Assembly: GCA_017516285.1 (NCBI GenBank)
Contig: JAFXDD010000006.1
Span: forward strand, 62,001-126,000
Reading direction: 5' to 3'
DNA: 64,000 nucleotides
From: Lachnospiraceae bacterium
GTDB taxonomy: Bacteria > Bacillota_A > Clostridia > Lachnospirales > Lachnospiraceae
Positions 60,877 through 64,000 of this stretch are shown here, piece by piece (the first letter of the stretch is position 1; the number at the start of each line of letters is the position of its first letter). Below the pieces are notes generated by a model, which did not search any database, was not told the DNA's origin, and was given only the letters and a program-made list of their open reading frames with translations. Made by a program: the position numbers and the translations under genes.

Positions 60877-62709
60877 ATGTTTGATAGAGCAAATTTTGCA
60901 GATACTTGTCCACAGAGAGCAAATGTGATAGAGTGGTTGCCTTTTAAAGAAGGAGAGAGCGTGGTAATTCACAGCAGTGCACCTGCTGCCGTGATAAATA
61001 TGCTGCGCGATAAAAAGGTGCAGCTTCAGATTTTAAGTGAGACCCATCTGGAAAAGTTAGCCTTAAATCCGGGAAAGGGCAGTCTGGACTGGATTTTAGT
61101 ACTGGGCATGGAAGTGGATGCAAGATTTTTAGGAGGACTGTATAGGAAGCTGAAGCCGGAGGGACGCCTGGTGGTGCTTTTGCACAACACCTTTGGTATG
61201 AGTTACCTGGCCGGAAAGCCTGCTGTTGGACAGCAGTATTATGCTGCTGTAGAAGGCAGAGCAGGTGCTTTTTATAGTTATAAGGGTATGAAAAAGCTCT
61301 TTGAGCTAGCCGGTATTGGTCGCTACAGCAGATATTATCCGGATCCTGACGGGGATTTTGCAGTCAATATATACAGTGACAGGTATTTGCCAAAGGCAGG
61401 TGACTGCAGTGTAAAAGTACGCAATTTCACCTATGACAGGCTGGCTATGTTTGATGAATGCAGAGGTTTAAATGTTGCCGCGCAGGATGGCATGTATCCT
61501 ACCTTTGCCAATGATTTTCTGGTGGTAACAGGAGAAACCCTGCCACAGGTTATGGTACGCTATTCCAATGACAGGGCTCCCATGTATCAGATAAAAACTG
61601 AGATTTGTCAATGCAATGCCTTGTTCGATGCGCCGGTAGTGGGACAGTGTCAGGCGGTAGCAGGACTCAGGGTGAACAAAATTTCTCTTCATGCTCACGG
61701 TGCAGAGCATGTAAAGCGCATGGCAGAGAGCTATGTAGCATTGCGTGGGCAGTATGAGGCAGAAGCCTTTACCATAGTGCCGTGTACGCAGACGGAAGGG
61801 TATGTCACATTTCCTTATGTGAAAGGAGTTGCCCTGTCAGAGCTTATGCAGCAGGCATTGCAAAAGGGGGATGAAGATACGGTTTTTACGTTGTTCCATA
61901 CGTATTTAAGCAAGCTGCGTAAGGGCAGAGAGACCGGCTTTTCTAATTATGATTTTATTTTCAGTAATATTCTAATAGATGGCGATAATTGGCAGGTTAT
62001 CGATTATGAATGGACTGTGGATCAGGCAGTACCTGCTGAGGAGCTGGCTTTTCGCGCTGCTTATTGCTTTTCTTTAGAACATAGTGATTTTCCTTTTGAG
62101 GATATATGCAGGATATTAGATTTTGACAAGGACAGAGTAGAGCAACTTATCAATAAGGAAAGGTCTTATCAGCTAAGCATTACCGGTAGCCAGGCTTCCT
62201 TGGACAGTCTGTGTGAGGAGCATGGTGGTGATGTGTATACCAGAGAGGAATTGGTGCGTTCCTTAGAGCTTAGTACGGAGGATCACCGGGTACAGATTTA
62301 TCAGGACAGTGGCAATGGTTTTCATGAGGCACAGTCTTATTTTGTGGAGCATGCCCTGACCTGTCATGATGAAATGGAGCTTACGTTAAAAATCTCTACC
62401 GGTATGAAGGCGGTACGTATTGACCCTTGTGAAGAGCCTTGTCTGGTGCAGATTAAAAAGCTTTGGTGGAACGGTAAAGAGCAGTTTCTGGATAAGCAGA
62501 TTGAGATAAATGGTACGAAGGGGAAGGCTGTTAAGAATAGTTATCCGGAGTATGTTTTTGCTACCAGAGATCCTAACTTTGGTATTACGCTGGATAAGTT
62601 GCCGGAAAGTGGTGCCAGTCAGAATGAATTAAAGCTGCAGCTGGAAATACATAAAATTTCCTTACAGCTTGCAAATACACTTACAAAAAGTATGAAACGA
62701 ATTATTTGA
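60877..62709 (+). CDS. Methyltransferase-like and kinase-like fusion protein of the polysaccharide cluster
   Basis: About 610 residues. Residues ~1-170 resemble a class I SAM methyltransferase (LDWILVLGMEVDARFLGGLYRKLKPEGRLVVLLHN), although the glycine-rich loop is weak. Residues ~270-400 resemble a small-molecule kinase fold, with SNYDFIFSNILID and WQVIDYEW matching the catalytic loop and DFG-like positions. The last ~150 residues are beta-rich. A terminal methyl or phosphate cap recognised by the Wzt C-domain is an attractive role but is inference. An ATG at 60877 after AGGGGTG is preferred to GTG 60868. Confidence 0.6.
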   Translation: MFDRANFADTCPQRANVIEWLPFKEGESVVIHSSAPAAVINMLRDKKVQLQILSETHLEKLALNPGKGSLDWILVLGMEVDARFLGGLYRKLKPEGRLVVLLHNTFGMSYLAGKPAVGQQYYAAVEGRAGAFYSYKGMKKLFELAGIGRYSRYYPDPDGDFAVNIYSDRYLPKAGDCSVKVRNFTYDRLAMFDECRGLNVAAQDGMYPTFANDFLVVTGETLPQVMVRYSNDRAPMYQIKTEICQCNALFDAPVVGQCQAVAGLRVNKISLHAHGAEHVKRMAESYVALRGQYEAEAFTIVPCTQTEGYVTFPYVKGVALSELMQQALQKGDEDTVFTLFHTYLSKLRKGRETGFSNYDFIFSNILIDGDNWQVIDYEWTVDQAVPAEELAFRAAYCFSLEHSDFPFEDICRILDFDKDRVEQLINKERSYQLSITGSQASLDSLCEEHGGDVYTREELVRSLELSTEDHRVQIYQDSGNGFHEAQSYFVEHALTCHDEMELTLKISTGMKAVRIDPCEEPCLVQIKKLWWNGKEQFLDKQIEINGTKGKAVKNSYPEYVFATRDPNFGITLDKLPESGASQNELKLQLEIHKISLQLANTLTKSMKRII

Positions 62710-62718
62710 GGGACGTGA

Positions 62719-64000
62719 ATGAGTATTTTTTCTAAGATTATACAAAAACAATGCTTGAAGGAATACGAGGAAGAGCTTCTTAAGCAGCACCTTTCTTTTG
62801 CACAGTGGAGGGAGGCACAGCCTGCCTTCACAATGCAGGAGAACTATGCCCATGGGGCAGTGCTGTATGGGGATTATATGGGGCAGGAGCCTGTGTCCGG
62901 AAAAGGACAGGTGCCTGTCTTTTTGCCTGACTTTAGCCCCAACAGATGGGATTATGAGGATTATTTGGGGAGAGCTGTTTATATTCGTAAGGATTTATAT
63001 GAACAGATTGACTGGGACAAAACCAGCAGGCGTACAGGCCTAAAGCGCGTAATGGAGCTTGACAATAGGGTCATTCACATCAGAAGTCTCCTGGAAGGTG
63101 ACATCCCCGGCTTTGTGAAGTTAGACAAGCTGCCGGGCAGGGGCAGTTTTGAGGCGGTGAACGGTGAACAGTTAAGGGAAGCCATTCATCAAGGGATTTC
63201 CATTGTCATTCCATCCAAGGACCATCCGGATATTTTGCAGAAATGTCTGCAGTCTATTGAGAAAACTACAGGGGATACTCCTTTGGAGATTCTTATAGTG
63301 GATAATGGTTCCTGCAAGGAAAACAGGGTGCGTGTAGAGGCAATGTGTAAATTTGTCACAGAGGGTACCGGAGGACGTATGACCTGTCAGTATCTGTATG
63401 AGCCTATGGAGTTTCACTTTTCAAAGATGTGTAACATGGGTGCAGCAAAGGCTGCCGGAGCTTATGTGTTGTTTTTAAATGATGATATTGAGGCAGTGGA
63501 GAACGGCTGGCTTATCCAGATGCTTTCCCAGGCAGTGAAGCCGTATACCGGTGCTGTGGGTATGAAGCTTTTATATCCTGACGGGGAACGCATTCAGCAT
63601 GCCGGTATTGTGAATCTGCCTATGGGACCGGTGCACAAGCTGCAATTTGCATCGGATAAAGAGGTGTATTATGACAAGCGCAATCGTGGTGTACACAATG
63701 TCTGCGCAGTGACCGGTGCCTGCCTTATGATGCGCAAGGCATTGTTTGAAGCGTTGGGAGGCATGTCTTTAGAGCTTCCTATTGCATTTAATGATGTGGA
63801 GCTTTGCTTTCATGCCATGGAACAGGGATATTATAATGTAGTATGCTGTGACAGTTTTCTGTTGCATCATGAGTCAATCAGCCGTGGCCAGGACAATACC
63901 GAAGAGAAGCGCAGCCGATTGCTTAGGGAGCGTGGCAAACTCTATGAATTGCATCCGAAGCAGGTATCTTTTGATGCCTTTTATCCATACCATATTGCCA
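62719..64000 (+). CDS. Glycosyltransferase family 2 protein (3' end missing)
   Basis: The reading frame runs to the right edge, 427 codons visible. An N-terminal ~150-residue region precedes the GT-A domain. GT2 motifs: ISIVIPSKDHPDILQKCLQSI-type start near 160, LIVDNGS near 188, FLNDDIEA (DxD-like) near 253, and GACLMMRKALFEALGG with ND.ELC near 340. It would transfer sugars to the growing wall polysaccharide in the cytoplasm. GAGGGACGTGA precedes the ATG, 9 bp after the previous stop. Confidence 0.92.
   Translation, partial: MSIFSKIIQKQCLKEYEEELLKQHLSFAQWREAQPAFTMQENYAHGAVLYGDYMGQEPVSGKGQVPVFLPDFSPNRWDYEDYLGRAVYIRKDLYEQIDWDKTSRRTGLKRVMELDNRVIHIRSLLEGDIPGFVKLDKLPGRGSFEAVNGEQLREAIHQGISIVIPSKDHPDILQKCLQSIEKTTGDTPLEILIVDNGSCKENRVRVEAMCKFVTEGTGGRMTCQYLYEPMEFHFSKMCNMGAAKAAGAYVLFLNDDIEAVENGWLIQMLSQAVKPYTGAVGMKLLYPDGERIQHAGIVNLPMGPVHKLQFASDKEVYYDKRNRGVHNVCAVTGACLMMRKALFEALGGMSLELPIAFNDVELCFHAMEQGYYNVVCCDSFLLHHESISRGQDNTEEKRSRLLRERGKLYELHPKQVSFDAFYPYHIA

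Overview
The window is a chromosomal stretch of a low-GC anaerobic Firmicute, most likely a gut or rumen Lachnospiraceae. The grounds are AGGAGG-type ribosome binding sites, TTGACA-N17-TATAAT promoters, two membrane-anchored GH3 enzymes with the permuted domain order known from Butyrivibrio and Ruminococcus, an lplABC-type sugar importer, Rpn-type nucleases, a YeiH transporter and a TetM-like GTPase fused to a NYN nuclease. No rRNA, tRNA, CRISPR array or complete insertion sequence was seen.

Layout. 1-2101: 3' end of a TrpXYZ-like ABC importer (binding protein, permease, ATPase). 2120-5671: a promoter buried in the upstream terminator, then a small membrane protein and a double-anchored GH3 enzyme. 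5989-6978: an Rpn-type nuclease. 7165-29342: a large glycan-utilisation locus containing a GH88 enzyme, a Gfo/Idh/MocA oxidoreductase, tandem SGNH esterases, an amidohydrolase, a YitT protein, two large glycoside-hydrolase-like proteins, a membrane AraC regulator, a sugar-binding lipoprotein with two permeases, a 1429-residue modular secreted hydrolase and an all-alpha 564-residue protein. The GH88 enzyme and the esterases suggest an acetylated, uronic-acid-containing polysaccharide; the exact substrate cannot be read from the sequence. The promoters of the GH88 and lipoprotein operons share a 17-bp box at identical distance from the -10, so they are probably co-regulated.

29359-29959: a decayed DUF3800 gene whose promoter, structured leader RNA and terminator still look intact. 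30026-34146: a HAD phosphatase, then a second permuted GH3 gene preceded by a 193-bp imperfect palindrome that looks like an inserted miniature element. 34161-39603: a DUF234-type ATPase/nuclease behind a promoter with three 15-bp iterons, a YeiH transporter and the GTPase-NYN fusion. 39687-42681: a GntR repressor divergent from uxuA/uxuB-type genes, with matching palindromic operators; this fits uronate catabolism downstream of the GH88 pathway. 42865-46940: a YkgJ-type cysteine-cluster protein, a DUF6056-like membrane protein, and a compact XRE / ImmA-IrrE protease / PIN-like operon that resembles a toxin-antitoxin or defence module.

47025-49774: a sugar-phosphate operon (TIM-like isomerase, SIS isomerase, YjbQ, transaldolase-like aldolase) facing an AraC regulator. 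50640-54506: a CapA-like protein, a second Rpn-type nuclease, an SGNH-fold membrane protein lacking the usual serine, and a zinc-ribbon protein. 54637-64000: a cell-surface locus with a GH25 lysozyme-like protein, RmlA, RmlC, a Wzm/Wzt-type polysaccharide exporter, a methyltransferase/kinase-like protein and a glycosyltransferase cut by the window edge. It probably makes and exports a rhamnose-containing wall polysaccharide.

All functions are inferred from motifs and family resemblance; no database search was possible.
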